Assembly (NCBI GenBank): GCA_032595685.2
Contig: CP159373.1
Coordinates: 3,685,907 to 3,749,906, forward strand
Length of the DNA: 64,000 nt
Direction of reading: 5' to 3'
DNA from: Candidatus Electrothrix aestuarii
Lineage (GTDB): Bacteria > Desulfobacterota > Desulfobulbia > Desulfobulbales > Desulfobulbaceae
Position numbers and translations under genes: made by a program. This document shows, piece by piece, positions 53,130-62,247 of the stretch. Position 1 is the first letter of the stretch, and each line of letters starts with the position of its first letter. Below the pieces are notes generated by a model that did no database searches, was not told the origin of the DNA, and worked only from the letters and a program-made list of their open reading frames with translations.

Positions 53130-55547
53130 ATGCAATACATAAAAGAATGCCTGCAACTGCTCTACTGGATCTACTTTAAGCCCTATACCCTGAAGCAGCA
53201 TGTGCAGGCCATCTGCCCAGAGATCGCCAATCCCTATGAAGATAGTATCTATGAGCGTTCAGCAAAAGCTAATACCAACTTGCAGTTGCAACGCTACGAT
53301 GAGCAGTGTTGGTGGCTGACTGTGCTGGTACCTATAGCGGCAGTTTTTTCTTATGCGTCACTGGTCGAAGGTATTGCACGGCTACGGTCCGAGTCTATAG
53401 TATTCGAGTTTGATTGGGGGGTAACCAGTCTTTTTATGCTTGCCTGGCTGGTTGGTCATTTGGTATTTCTAGGTATTCGTATCATTGGAAGATTAAGCGA
53501 GTTTTTTATCTTTATGGTGGTTGCTGTAGCAGGAGAACTATTGATAGTCACGTTACTAGATATTACGACTAAAGGTCTTTTAAGTAAGGAGGAAGTAGCC
53601 ATGATTGGAGGCATGGCGTTCGGTGTGTTTGGCATTCTGTTAGGAGGTGCAGGAGGTGTGGCGTTAGAGGTTGCAGGGGGGATAGCCTCGGGCATAGCAT
53701 TAGGCATAGAGTTAGATATGGCACGCGGTGTGATGTTGTTTAGCCTAATATTCGGCGTAGGATTAGCCGTGATGTTAAGCATGGCGATAAGCGTTGATGA
53801 AAGTGTTGCGGTAGGAGTTGTGTTAGCTATGGCGGTAGGCTTTGTGGGAAGTTTGGCTTATGATGCGCTCTATGGAGTTGTGTTTTTTTCCTGTGTTATG
53901 TTCAGTTTCCTAAGAATTTTTTTTTGGTTGCCCGAGCTTACCTGGATGCTTTTGCTCAAACTCTCTCCTATCCCTGTTATTCGCTGTCTGCCCTGTCTAC
54001 CGCCCCGCTTCGACCAGCTCATTTATCTGCCCATTCCTTTCCTGCCCGGCTTCGTAGCCGAAGCCTATCAGGAGAACCAAGCAGCAGCCCGCCAAACCAT
54101 CGACTATCTGATCACCTCCACCAACCAGCAGAAGGCCGCCCGCCGGGCCATGTCTCTCATCAGTGCTGAGGAATGTAAATGTTGCCGGACAGCTCGGGAT
54201 ATTGCCGAGATACGAGAACAGCTTTCCTGGCTTTCAGAGGAACCATCTCCTGGGCTGGCTGCCTGCTTGAATATCAGCCAGGACGTAACCGCTGCCTTGG
54301 AGGCAAGCACCCTTTATCGCCAGGCACAGCAGCTGGACAAGGTGCTGCAAAGGATCGACCGTCAGCGTACTTCCCTTGCTTCTGCCTCAGCTCGTGAAGC
54401 AACATCCTTCGGCGCGGTGTTGGATAACTGGCAAGGCATCCTGCAAGCCGCCCGTAAGACCCTGCGCGAGCAGGCGGCTCAGAGCGATGAAATCCCCCAA
54501 GTCTACCTGGCAGGCCCGGCCCTTGATCCGAACAAGGCAGGCCCTTTATTCAAAGGTCGCCGCGACCTGTTCCGCCAGATAGAAACCCTGACCCTCTCTG
54601 CCCAGCACCCCACCCTGGTCATGCACGGCGGCAGGCGGAGCGGCAAGACCTCCACCCTGAATTACCTCCCCAAATGGCTGCCGTCGGACATCCTGCCCCT
54701 GCTCATCGACGGGCAATCCCTGGCCGCAACCAGCACCCTGTCTGGCTTTGCCGAGGAGTTCGCCGACCTGATCACCAAATCAGCCCGCAAGGTACACAGC
54801 CTGAAGCTCCCTGCCTTGGCCAGCGTCACCACGTCCGACGACCCCTTTGTTACTCTGCGCCGCTGGTTGGACGCAGTGGAACAGGCCGTGCCGGACAAAA
54901 CCCTGCTCCTCTGCCTGGACGAATTCGAGCGGCTGGACGAGATCGTGCGCAGCACGGACAGCCGTGCCCCGCTCAACTTCCTCCGCCATCTCATTCAGCA
55001 CCGCGACAGCTGGACCCTGCTCTTCACCGGTGTCCTCACCCCGGAGGAACTGCCCGCCTATTGGAGCGATTACCTGATCAACTGCGAGACCCTGCGGGTG
55101 AGCTATCTGGCTGAGGACGACTGCCTGGAGCTAATTCAGCACCCGGTGGAGGACTTCCCGGATATCTATCCCACCCCTGTGGCCCATGCTATCCGTGACC
55201 TCACCGGCGGCCAGCCCTATTTTACCCAACTGCTTTGCCATGAATTGGTTGAGCAACTAAACCGGAAAAAAGCAAAGACCGTGCAGATGGATGACCTGCA
55301 AACCGTCCTGCCTGCCGTTTTTGAACGGGGCTATCAGGTCTTTCGGGAGTTTTGGCAAAGCCTGACAGACCCGCAACGGGCCTTGCTCCTTGCCGTGGCT
55401 GAAGCAAAAACTCCGAGCGAGGAGGCGATGCGGGCTGCGCCTGTCCTGGTGCGGAAAGAAATCCTCGCCCAGCAAAACGGGGGCTGGTACTTTCGGGTGC
55501 CGCTCATTTACCGTTGGCTGCTGGAAGAGCAGGGTGGCTTGTCGTAA
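53130..55547 (+). CDS. Large membrane nSTAND-like ATPase (805 aa)
   Basis: An 805-residue protein in four parts: a cytosolic start (1-70); a membrane domain (about 70-300) that includes a Gly/Ala/Val-rich run with repeating GVAL and GIALG-like units and several helices; a helical region with a CKCC motif (about 330-470); and an ATPase (about 490-740) with Walker A HGGRRSGKTST and Walker B LLLCLDEFERL, followed by a likely winged helix (about 740-805). The FKGRRDLFRQIE start and GGQPYFTQLL end match the smaller ATPase at 51346. It looks like a membrane effector or sensor switched by nucleotide binding. Its start faces the VapBC-like pair across a shared operator-like palindrome. Confidence 0.82.
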   Translation: MQYIKECLQLLYWIYFKPYTLKQHVQAICPEIANPYEDSIYERSAKANTNLQLQRYDEQCWWLTVLVPIAAVFSYASLVEGIARLRSESIVFEFDWGVTSLFMLAWLVGHLVFLGIRIIGRLSEFFIFMVVAVAGELLIVTLLDITTKGLLSKEEVAMIGGMAFGVFGILLGGAGGVALEVAGGIASGIALGIELDMARGVMLFSLIFGVGLAVMLSMAISVDESVAVGVVLAMAVGFVGSLAYDALYGVVFFSCVMFSFLRIFFWLPELTWMLLLKLSPIPVIRCLPCLPPRFDQLIYLPIPFLPGFVAEAYQENQAAARQTIDYLITSTNQQKAARRAMSLISAEECKCCRTARDIAEIREQLSWLSEEPSPGLAACLNISQDVTAALEASTLYRQAQQLDKVLQRIDRQRTSLASASAREATSFGAVLDNWQGILQAARKTLREQAAQSDEIPQVYLAGPALDPNKAGPLFKGRRDLFRQIETLTLSAQHPTLVMHGGRRSGKTSTLNYLPKWLPSDILPLLIDGQSLAATSTLSGFAEEFADLITKSARKVHSLKLPALASVTTSDDPFVTLRRWLDAVEQAVPDKTLLLCLDEFERLDEIVRSTDSRAPLNFLRHLIQHRDSWTLLFTGVLTPEELPAYWSDYLINCETLRVSYLAEDDCLELIQHPVEDFPDIYPTPVAHAIRDLTGGQPYFTQLLCHELVEQLNRKKAKTVQMDDLQTVLPAVFERGYQVFREFWQSLTDPQRALLLAVAEAKTPSEEAMRAAPVLVRKEILAQQNGGWYFRVPLIYRWLLEEQGGLS

Positions 55548-55683
55548 TTACAGGAAACTCTGCGCTTCCCAGGATTCTTTCAGCGTGGTAAGATACCTGT
55601 ATTGTATGAATAGATACCGGGGCCTAATGTGAGAATTGCAGAATCTCACTCCAGGTCCGATCATAATAGAGGACACGAACTAC

Positions 55684-55974
55684 ATGGAAAAGATGCAAAA
55701 GCCCCAGAAAATGTCATTGGGAAAAATTCTTCCTTTAGTTGAATCTCTGCCGCAGGCTGATAAATTGCACCTTATGCAATCCTTACTCACGCAACTTGCG
55801 TGGGATCAAGGGATATCCCGGCTAGTACAGGAAAAAATTGAGAATGGACGAGGTCGGAGCATGGCAGCAGTCCTCCAGCGCATGGCGGACAGGGGGGCTT
55901 TGTCGCATATTGATGATCCGGCAGCTTGGCAGCGGGAAATTCGAAAAGATCGTCCGTTACCGGGCAGGGAGTAA
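55684..55974 (+). CDS. Probable antitoxin partner of the PIN protein
   Basis: A 96-residue protein with no clear DNA-binding signature. LGKILPLVESLPQADKLHLMQSLLTQLAWDQG is a helical segment, followed by a basic region and a terminal WQREIRKDRPLPGRE, which resembles the partner proteins of small PIN toxins. ATG 55684 is preferred, with GAGGA upstream; the frame is open 16 codons further up. It is followed after three bases by the PIN gene. The antitoxin role rests on position. Confidence 0.65.
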   Translation: MEKMQKPQKMSLGKILPLVESLPQADKLHLMQSLLTQLAWDQGISRLVQEKIENGRGRSMAAVLQRMADRGALSHIDDPAAWQREIRKDRPLPGRE

Positions 55975-55977
55975 GCT

Positions 55978-56346
55978 ATGCTGCTGGACAGCAACGCGAT
56001 CATTTACTCGGTCAAACCTGAGTTTGACACACTGCGCCGTTTTATAGCGGAGCAAAATCCATCGGTTTCGGCGATCAGTTACGTGGAAGTGCTCGGGTAT
56101 CATCAACTGACGGAACCGGATAAGGATGACTTTGTTGAATTTTTCGACACGGCACGGATCGTTCCTGTTACTCAATCTGTACTGATCCAGGCGGTGGCAT
56201 TACGACAGCAGCGCAAAATGTCTTTGGGGGATGCAATCATTGCGGCAACTGCACTTCTGAACGAGTTAACTTTGGTGACGGCTAATGTCAGCGATTTTCG
56301 TTGGGTTGAAGACATCAAACTGATGAACCCCCTGACAGAACTTTAA
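55978..56346 (+). CDS. PIN-domain protein (second toxin)
   Basis: A 122-residue PIN-domain RNase. LLDSNAIIYSV holds the first Asp, SYVEVLGYHQL the Glu, MSLGDAIIAATALLNELTLVTANVSDF the remaining acidic residues. It resembles VapC-like toxins and differs from the PIN protein at 52423. GGGAGT lies before the ATG and its partner gene ends three bases upstream. It closes the accessory island. Confidence 0.85.
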   Translation: MLLDSNAIIYSVKPEFDTLRRFIAEQNPSVSAISYVEVLGYHQLTEPDKDDFVEFFDTARIVPVTQSVLIQAVALRQQRKMSLGDAIIAATALLNELTLVTANVSDFRWVEDIKLMNPLTEL

Positions 56347-56560
56347 CGTAACCGTTCAGACCCCTCTCATTGCTTAAATTCGGCCAGGAATTCTCTGTAT
56401 ATTGGCAAAAGGTCCGTGGGTATCCCTCGCGAGCCTTGTAAATTACATCCATCAACTCGGTGAGCACCGCATGGGCCTCGGTGCCGAATGTGCGGGGATC
56501 ATCGCTCAGGCTCTGTTTCAAACCTTTTGTCTTGCCTGGAATTTAACGCGGCATGCGGCC
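56347..56560. other. Gap with a possible gene fragment
   Basis: About 210 bases. The minus strand has an open stretch reading TEAHAVLTELMDVIYKAREG and YPRTFCQYTENSWP, which looks like real protein sequence, possibly the end of a decayed gene. I could not identify a family. Confidence 0.3.
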
Positions 56561-57394
56561 CTACCTCAGAAGATCGGACAGGGCAAGGACCAGATTCCGG
56601 CAGGCGGCAAACTGGCCATCAGTGAATTTTTCCGTGGGGAAATATTCTCCCAAAAGGAGATTGTCAGGATGCAATTGGCGACGCACCGGCGCCTTCATAT
56701 CAGGAAAGCCACTTGCTGCGGCCTGGAGGGAGATGGGCATGCCATCCCGATCTGTTAAGGCCATCATCATGAAGAAACTATAGGGATGATGGTCAATTGA
56801 GAGGGTGAGGGAGACCCCGGTGGCATTATTCTGGCTTGTGAGCTTTCTGCGAGCAGATTGGTGCTCCATGATGATGGCCAGCTCATCTTGGGTCAGCAGC
56901 GGACAATTCCCGACCGCTGGGGTCAGGGCACGCAATGAGAGTTTATTGGCCTCTTGAGGATCCTTTGCCACGGTGTTTTTCAGGCGCTCGCAAAACGCTG
57001 GTAAGGCTGTTTCTATAATAAGCGGGGAAAAACGCCCGAGGAGAATATCCCAGTTTTCATTGCCGACCTCATGGCCTAATGTGTTGCGCATGCAGGTTTT
57101 TATCACCGGCGGCATGACCCGACTCATTATCTTCACCTGTACCCTTTCCAACCCTTGCGTACAGTTTGCTCCCTCCTCGTTGAGTTCCTCCTGGAGATTA
57201 CGCCCTCTCCTTGATTGGATAAAATTTTCTGTTTCCGATCTGATGCATTGTTCCAGAGCCTTTGTTTGCTGCTCTGTGATATTATATAATGCTGTCTGAG
57301 CCCCTGCCTGATTAGCAGATAAATTGACCAGAAAAATCATAGGAGTCAGTGCTGTTATACAGCGGAGAAGGGCCTTTTTCTGTTGTTGTTTCAT
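56561..57394 (-). CDS. Secreted hypothetical protein (277 aa)
   Basis: Unknown function. ATG 57394 has a strong AGGAGG site and a signal peptide follows (KKALLRCITALTPMIFLVNLSANQAGA, likely cut after AGA). The mature part is helical, with six or so cysteines (EQCIRSETENF, ANCTQGLERV, IKTCMRN, AFCERLK, GNCPLL, AACRN) that may form disulfides in the periplasm. The C-terminal part includes SIDHHPYSFFMMMALTDRDG. It lies convergent to the PIN gene and divergent to trpB2. Confidence 0.78.
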   Translation of the reverse strand: MKQQQKKALLRCITALTPMIFLVNLSANQAGAQTALYNITEQQTKALEQCIRSETENFIQSRRGRNLQEELNEEGANCTQGLERVQVKIMSRVMPPVIKTCMRNTLGHEVGNENWDILLGRFSPLIIETALPAFCERLKNTVAKDPQEANKLSLRALTPAVGNCPLLTQDELAIIMEHQSARRKLTSQNNATGVSLTLSIDHHPYSFFMMMALTDRDGMPISLQAAASGFPDMKAPVRRQLHPDNLLLGEYFPTEKFTDGQFAACRNLVLALSDLLR

Positions 57395-57687
57395 TCTGTT
57401 CCTCCTTTTTACAACCATGTACTCTGTGGATCATAAAATTTTGCTTTTTAGTAAAGGTTATTGATATTGCCTGTGCTTGTCAAAATGTTTTTTGCTCTGG
57501 GGTAAATAGGATCTTATCAAACCGTTTTTTCTTGCAAAAATGGGAGAATTACCGGTCGAGTTTGAACTCTTGAGAAAATTTCCTCTATACGGTAAAGAGA
57601 ATGGGCCTGGCGGGAGCCGTGTCCCGATTGCTACCGGGCTCATTATCTTGTGTTTGTTTAATAAAAAATGCTACAAAGGAAGTCATT

Positions 57688-59034
57688 ATGAAGAAAATCA
57701 TTCTCCGTGAAGATGAGATGCCCACCAGCTGGTATAATGTTGTGCCGGATATCCCGGGAGGGTTGATGCCGCCGCTGGATCCAGAAACCAAGGAGCCTAT
57801 TTCTCCGGAAAAATTGGCAGCGGTTTTTCCTATGGGCCTGCTTGAGCAGGAAATGAGTGAGGAGCGTTTTATCGATATCCCTCAAGAGGTTTTAGAGGTC
57901 TATAAGATCTGGCGGCCTTCACCGCTGGTGCGGGCCAAGAAGCTGGAAGAGGCCCTGGGAACCAAGGCAAAGATTTTTTTTAAGAACGAGGGTGTGTCGC
58001 CGGTGGGTAGCCATAAGCCCAACTCTGCCGTGGCTCAGGCATATTATAATCAGCGTGAAGGCGTGAAACGTCTGGCCACAGAAACCGGGGCAGGGCAGTG
58101 GGGTTCTGCACTGTCTCTGGCTACCTCGAAATTCGGGATGGAATGCAAGGTCTTTATGGTTCGCTGCTCCTTCGATCAGAAGCCCTACCGTAAGTCGATA
58201 ATGCAGACCTTTGGCGCTGATATCGTAGCCAGCCCCAGCGAGGACACCGCCATCGGGCGCCAGATCCTGGCCAAGGATCCCAATACCTCGGGTTCCCTGG
58301 CCATTGCCATTTCCGAGGCCCTTGAGGATGCTACCTCCCGTAAAGATACCAACTACGCCTTGGGCTCGGTGCTCAATCATGTTGCCCTCCATCAGACCAT
58401 CATCGGTCTTGAAGCCAAGAAACAGATGGAAATCGCAGGCCTCTATCCAGACGTGATTGTGGGCTGCTGCGGTGGTGGTTCGAATTTTGCGGGCCTGGTG
58501 TCGCCCTTTATCCCGGATTACCTGGACGGGAAGAAAATAGACTTTGTGGGCTATGAGCCTGCCTCCTGTCCTTCCATGACCGCTGGTAAGCTGGCCTATG
58601 ATTCCGGTGATATCTCCATGATGACCCCCTTGATCTATATGCATACCCTGGGCCATGATTTTATCCCGCCAGGAATCCATGCCGGTGGTCTGCGCTATCA
58701 TGGCATGGCCCCCATTGTTTCGGCCCTGATCCGCGATAAGATCGTGCGCCCGGAGAGCGTGCATCAGCTGGAATGTTTTGAGGCAGGCGTGCTCTTTGCC
58801 CGGACTGAGGGTATCATCCCGGCACCGGAGACCACCCATGCGATTCGCGGAGCGATCATTGAGGCCATGAAGGAGCCTGGTAACCCCAAGAATATTCTCT
58901 TTAACTTTTCAGGGCATGGGCTGATCGATATGGCGGCCTATGATTCCTATTTTAATAATGAATTGCATGACTATGCCTTCCCCACCGAGGAAATCGCCGC
59001 GAGTCTTGCGTCCTTGCCCAGGGTGGAAAAGTAA
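57688..59034 (+). CDS. trpB2: Tryptophan synthase beta chain, TrpB2 type
   Basis: A 448-residue PLP enzyme of the TrpB2 subfamily, which is longer than TrpB1 and usually lacks a paired TrpA gene. [18 protein letters not shown] holds the PLP lysine; [13 protein letters not shown] and [15 protein letters not shown] are the substrate and phosphate-binding motifs. It would make tryptophan from indole (or serine plus indole) and may salvage indole. ATG 57688 has AAAGGAAG before it; the frame is open 29 codons further up. No trp genes are next to it, as is usual for TrpB2. Confidence 0.93.
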   Translation: MKKIILREDEMPTSWYNVVPDIPGGLMPPLDPETKEPISPEKLAAVFPMGLLEQEMSEERFIDIPQEVLEVYKIWRPSPLVRAKKLEEALGTKAKIFFKNEGVSPVGSHKPNSAVAQAYYNQREGVKRLATETGAGQWGSALSLATSKFGMECKVFMVRCSFDQKPYRKSIMQTFGADIVASPSEDTAIGRQILAKDPNTSGSLAIAISEALEDATSRKDTNYALGSVLNHVALHQTIIGLEAKKQMEIAGLYPDVIVGCCGGGSNFAGLVSPFIPDYLDGKKIDFVGYEPASCPSMTAGKLAYDSGDISMMTPLIYMHTLGHDFIPPGIHAGGLRYHGMAPIVSALIRDKIVRPESVHQLECFEAGVLFARTEGIIPAPETTHAIRGAIIEAMKEPGNPKNILFNFSGHGLIDMAAYDSYFNNELHDYAFPTEEIAASLASLPRVEK

Positions 59035-59093
59035 GAGAGGCTGGCGTTTAACAAGAAGGTCAGGCCGATTATATCGAGTATTATATCGGCTAC

Positions 59094-59120
59094 TGTGGGG
59101 GCGAACTTTGTGTTCGCCTC
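59094..59120. repeat. Partial dispersed palindrome
   Basis: TGTGGGGGCGAACTTTGTGTTCGCC resembles the left half of the GTAGGGGC element family; only one arm pair (GCGAAC/GTTCGC) is kept. It lies in the gap after trpB2. Confidence 0.5.
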
Positions 59121-59277
59121 TGTCTATCGGTCAGATGCCTCCCGGTTGCACGGCTGGGAGGTGCATAATGTCGTACGATGCTGTACGGCTTAGTTTGTTC
59201 CCTGTTGCGCAAATGGAGAAGGTGTAGACAAACGGGCGAATTTTTCGTACTCTATTGCCATTGTCTGATGAGATGAA

Positions 59278-59613
59278 ATGAGTTTAAAAGAGATTTTAAT
59301 CGTGAGCAGCACTCAAAAAATAGCAGCACCCCCATCTGCAAAGACTGAGGAGGAGTCCTCCGGCAACAGCCCCAAGAAAGCACCCAGAAAGCGTTCTTCC
59401 AGACGGAAAAAAAGTCCGTCACCGCAGCGTTCTTATGACCATATTCCTATCATTATTTTCCTCTTGGTGATTTTCAGTTTTTCCCTTCTCTGTATCGGCA
59501 TCGGCCTGACCCATTATCTGGAGCCGGAAAGGGCCGGGATACCGGCTTGCAGCCAGGCACCCTGTGTTTTCTTACCAGGGGCTGCTGTGGCTCAAAAGGG
59601 GGGAGGGGAGTAG
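59278..59613 (+). CDS. Hypothetical single-pass membrane protein (111 aa)
   Basis: Unknown function. A basic Ser/Pro/Lys-rich N-terminus (KKAPRKRSSRRKKSPSP) is followed by one membrane helix (residues about 57-77: IIIFLLVIFSFSLLCIGIGL) and a short tail with two cysteines. The start is uncertain (ATG 59278 or GTG 59302) and no strong ribosome binding site is seen. It converges on the pseudouridine synthase gene, overlapping its end by 22 bases. Confidence 0.5.
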   Translation: MSLKEILIVSSTQKIAAPPSAKTEEESSGNSPKKAPRKRSSRRKKSPSPQRSYDHIPIIIFLLVIFSFSLLCIGIGLTHYLEPERAGIPACSQAPCVFLPGAAVAQKGGGE

Positions 59614-60398
59614 AAGTCCAGGCGCTCGTTGCTTATTGGGTGGGTAAAGGACAGGCGGGTCGCATGGAGAAACATGGGGTCGCCCATGTTTCCACTCCCG
59701 TAGAGGCTATCACCGATGATGGGGCAACCCAACCCTAAGGGGTGGGCCGCATGCAGGCGAAGCTGGTGGGTTCTGCCGGTAAGGGGGGTGAATTCAATCC
59801 GGGTCTGGGGAGCCTCCTTGCTTCCGCAGAGGGCAAGGCGCCGCCAGTGGGTGATCCCGAGTTTGCCCTGGACCGGATCATATACCTGATACGGTCGATT
59901 ATCCGGGTCCAGCCGGAAACGTAGTTCAATCTCTCCACTTTCTTCAGCTACCGCCCCGTCTAAGAGGGCAATGTAGAGCTTCTCCACCTGTCGTTGAGCG
60001 AATTGCTGGCTGAGCTGGCGATGGGCCGCTGTGCTTAGGGCCAGGGCCATCAGGCCGGAGGTAGCCATGTCCAGGCGATGAACAGCCGGTTGCGCAATGG
60101 CTTCGGGGAATTGCTCTTTCAGGCGGCTGACCACCGAGTCCTGTTTCTCTGGGCCACGTCCAGGGACCGCGAGAAGTCCACCTGGTTTATTGACCACCAC
60201 CAGATGTTGATCGGCAAAGATATGTTGTAGGGGCAGGTCCTTGTGCCTGCCCGGTGTTACAGGCGCAGAAGCGGGAGCTTGCTTGTTCTGCTTGTCCGGC
60301 ATGCAAGGGCGAACACAGGGGTTCGCCCCTACAGTATCCGGTACAACAGATGGAGTATTTTCTGTTGAATTTCTCATTGCTAGCCCCTTATTACTCAC
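59592..60398 (-). CDS. RluA-family pseudouridine synthase, catalytic part
   Basis: About 268 residues from GTG 60398 (ATG 60377 is another choice). The catalytic domain starts at LVVVNKPGGLLAVPGRG; HRLDMATSGLM holds the nucleophilic Asp, and the TGRTHQLRLHAAH and IGDSLYGSG motifs follow. It would isomerise uridine in tRNA or 23S rRNA. Residues about 22-58 are translated from a dispersed palindrome (60227-60332) in frame. Upstream, a single in-frame TGA (60405-60407) separates it from the preceding gene, which has the N-terminal domain found fused to this enzyme elsewhere. Confidence 0.88.
   Translation of the reverse strand: MSNKGLAMRNSTENTPSVVPDTVGANPCVRPCMPDKQNKQAPASAPVTPGRHKDLPLQHIFADQHLVVVNKPGGLLAVPGRGPEKQDSVVSRLKEQFPEAIAQPAVHRLDMATSGLMALALSTAAHRQLSQQFAQRQVEKLYIALLDGAVAEESGEIELRFRLDPDNRPYQVYDPVQGKLGITHWRRLALCGSKEAPQTRIEFTPLTGRTHQLRLHAAHPLGLGCPIIGDSLYGSGNMGDPMFLHATRLSFTHPISNERLDFYSPPPF
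60227..60332. repeat. Dispersed GTAGGGGC palindromic element, copy 4, inside a gene
   Basis: About 106 bases starting TGTAGGGGCAGGTCC and ending GGGTTCGCCCCTAC, with internal arms CTTGTGCCTGCCC and GGGCGAACACAGG. It is longer than the other copies and lies in frame in the pseudouridine synthase gene. Confidence 0.85.
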
Positions 60399-60404
60399 TT
60401 TGGC

Positions 60405-61223
60405 TCACACCGGGCCACTCTGTATTACCTTGTTCTGCAATAAAAGATCAGATCGGTCGGGCAACTCAAGTCCACAGAGCATGAAGCCGAGGATGGGGTA
60501 GCATTTGCTCTGGCAGGAGGAATAGAAATTTCCGTGCTGGCGGGTGCCTGAGGCATTTTCCTTACCCATATAAAACTCGGCCAGCCCGAGGGGCTTAAGA
60601 TCGTGCAAAATGGCATGCTGGAGTAATTTTGGGGCGCAGCAATCCCCAGTGCCAGTGGGGACCCCTTTATTGGTTGCGAAGATTTTTTCCAGTCCAGCCA
60701 CTTGGCCGTGAAAATTTCGTAAGCGGTAGAGGCTGTGAATATCCCGCATTAGTTGTTGTGATTTTTCTTTGCGCCTTTGGACAAGCTCCTGCTGGTCCAG
60801 GTCATCTGCTACGAGTTGATCGATTTCGCTAGTCATCTCCTTTATTTCTCGTTCTTCCTGGTCCTGAACCTGATGAAAGGTTTTGAGGTCAAAAACCGGA
60901 TCAACCCAGCCAGGTACCTGCCAGAGTCCATTATACTGGCCGGAAAAGGCCCGGAGATGAACGATCTCGTCATCTGCTGTCTGGGCAACCAGGACGCCGA
61001 ACATCTTGCCCCGGGCCGGTCCCCAAAGATAGTCAAGAGAGCAGGTGGGATCTGCCTGGGAGATCGGGCAGGTAAAATCAATCCGCCTGGAGCTTTCCAG
61101 GATACGCATAAGTTGCAGTGCTGATTCCTGCGCCGGACCTGCTGGCAGGTAATGCTCCTGGCCGCAGGTTCGGCAGAAACCCAGCGCACCGTTCCCTGTT
61201 CTATGTTCTTTTTTCTCATTCAT
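60405..61223 (-). CDS. N-terminal domain of an RluA-type pseudouridine synthase, separate gene
   Basis: A 272-residue protein. The end, GDCCAPKLLQHAILHDLKP, LAEFYMGK, HGNFYSSCQSKCYPILGFML, closely follows the N-terminal region of long RluA-family enzymes (about 560 residues) known from gamma-proteobacteria, where it runs straight into the catalytic domain. Zinc-type cysteines at the start (CRTCGQEH) and a helical stretch (120-160) are also visible. Here the frame stops at TGA 60405-60407, and the catalytic domain continues in the same frame after it. AGGACT precedes the ATG. Confidence 0.8.
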   Translation of the reverse strand: MNEKKEHRTGNGALGFCRTCGQEHYLPAGPAQESALQLMRILESSRRIDFTCPISQADPTCSLDYLWGPARGKMFGVLVAQTADDEIVHLRAFSGQYNGLWQVPGWVDPVFDLKTFHQVQDQEEREIKEMTSEIDQLVADDLDQQELVQRRKEKSQQLMRDIHSLYRLRNFHGQVAGLEKIFATNKGVPTGTGDCCAPKLLQHAILHDLKPLGLAEFYMGKENASGTRQHGNFYSSCQSKCYPILGFMLCGLELPDRSDLLLQNKVIQSGPV

Positions 61224-61510
61224 TGCAAAGTCCTGAGTCTGATCTTCTCCCCTTGGAACGGGGAGCTCTTGCTTGTTACCAAAAAACAGAAGAATATCTC
61301 GGCCGCAGCATGATTGACCTTGAAAAGGGGAAAAGATTAATGCATTTTTCAGGATTCAGGCTATATTAGAGCCGCGTCTACGCGGGGCCTGAGTCGGCCT
61401 GAGTCGAGTTTTGCAGGACATTTTTCTTGTCATTGTACGAGATATCGCGTATGCCGCAGAATAAAAATAAAATAAGATGAGATGAATTACCATAAATCGG
61501 AGAACACTTC

Positions 61511-62227
61511 ATGTCAAAACAACAAAGCTCCTTTCATCTGAAGGATTTACGGGAAAATCCCCACGTCGAACAGCATAACGGGATCCTGGATCAGTTGGAT
61601 CTTCCTCCATCCCTGATTGGATTTTTGCAGCAAAATCAACGCAAAATCTGGACCGTGGTTATTATTGTTGCGGCAGTGGTTATTGTTACCTCGCTCTACG
61701 ATACCTATCGGACCTACTCCTTGAATAAGGCAGCCAAGGCCTATGATGCGGCCTTGCTGCTGGAAGGAGAACAGCGAGTCGCTGCTCTCAACAAGGTGAA
61801 AGATGAGTATAGTTCCACGCCGTCCGGGGTTTGGAGTCAGATTCAGCTGGCTCATATAGACCAGGAGGCAGGTAAATATAAAGAGGCTTTGGAGCGGTTG
61901 GAAGGCCTGAACAGCGAGCTGGGAGAAGACGACCTGCTGAAGCCCTTGGCCCTGGCCAATCTTGGCGCCCTCTACGAGCAGAATAAGGAGCTGGATAAGG
62001 CGGTTGGAGCCTATGAAGCATTGCAAAAGAAACAGGGCTTTGAACCCCTGGCCCTGAGCAGCCTTGGTCGGATTTACGAGACAATGGATAAGAAGGATCA
62101 GGCAGTGGCCACGTATCAGCGCTATATGAGCCTGACAGAAAAGAAAGAAGGCGATGCCGGGCCTGCTCCGCAGAATTCTTTGGCCCGTGATATGGTCCAG
62201 GCCAGTCTGAATCGTCTGCTGCAATAA
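61511..62227 (+). CDS. YfgM-like TPR protein
   Basis: A 238-residue protein with one membrane helix (residues about 46-65: IWTVVIIVAAVVIVTSLY) and a periplasmic TPR-like part (YDAALLLEGEQRVAALNKV, YKEALERLEGLNSELGED, LDKAVGAYEALQKKQGFE). The pattern fits YfgM-type ancillary proteins of the Sec translocon and its periplasmic chaperone network. No Sec gene is nearby. It is 20 bases upstream of panC on the same strand. Confidence 0.82.
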   Translation: MSKQQSSFHLKDLRENPHVEQHNGILDQLDLPPSLIGFLQQNQRKIWTVVIIVAAVVIVTSLYDTYRTYSLNKAAKAYDAALLLEGEQRVAALNKVKDEYSSTPSGVWSQIQLAHIDQEAGKYKEALERLEGLNSELGEDDLLKPLALANLGALYEQNKELDKAVGAYEALQKKQGFEPLALSSLGRIYETMDKKDQAVATYQRYMSLTEKKEGDAGPAPQNSLARDMVQASLNRLLQ

Positions 62228-62247
62228 TATCTGGCAGAGTTCTGTCC

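Noticed and set aside
60405-60407. Selenocysteine reading of the in-frame TGA
   Set aside because: No hairpin of the SECIS type is visible directly downstream, and the position is a domain linker, not a redox site.
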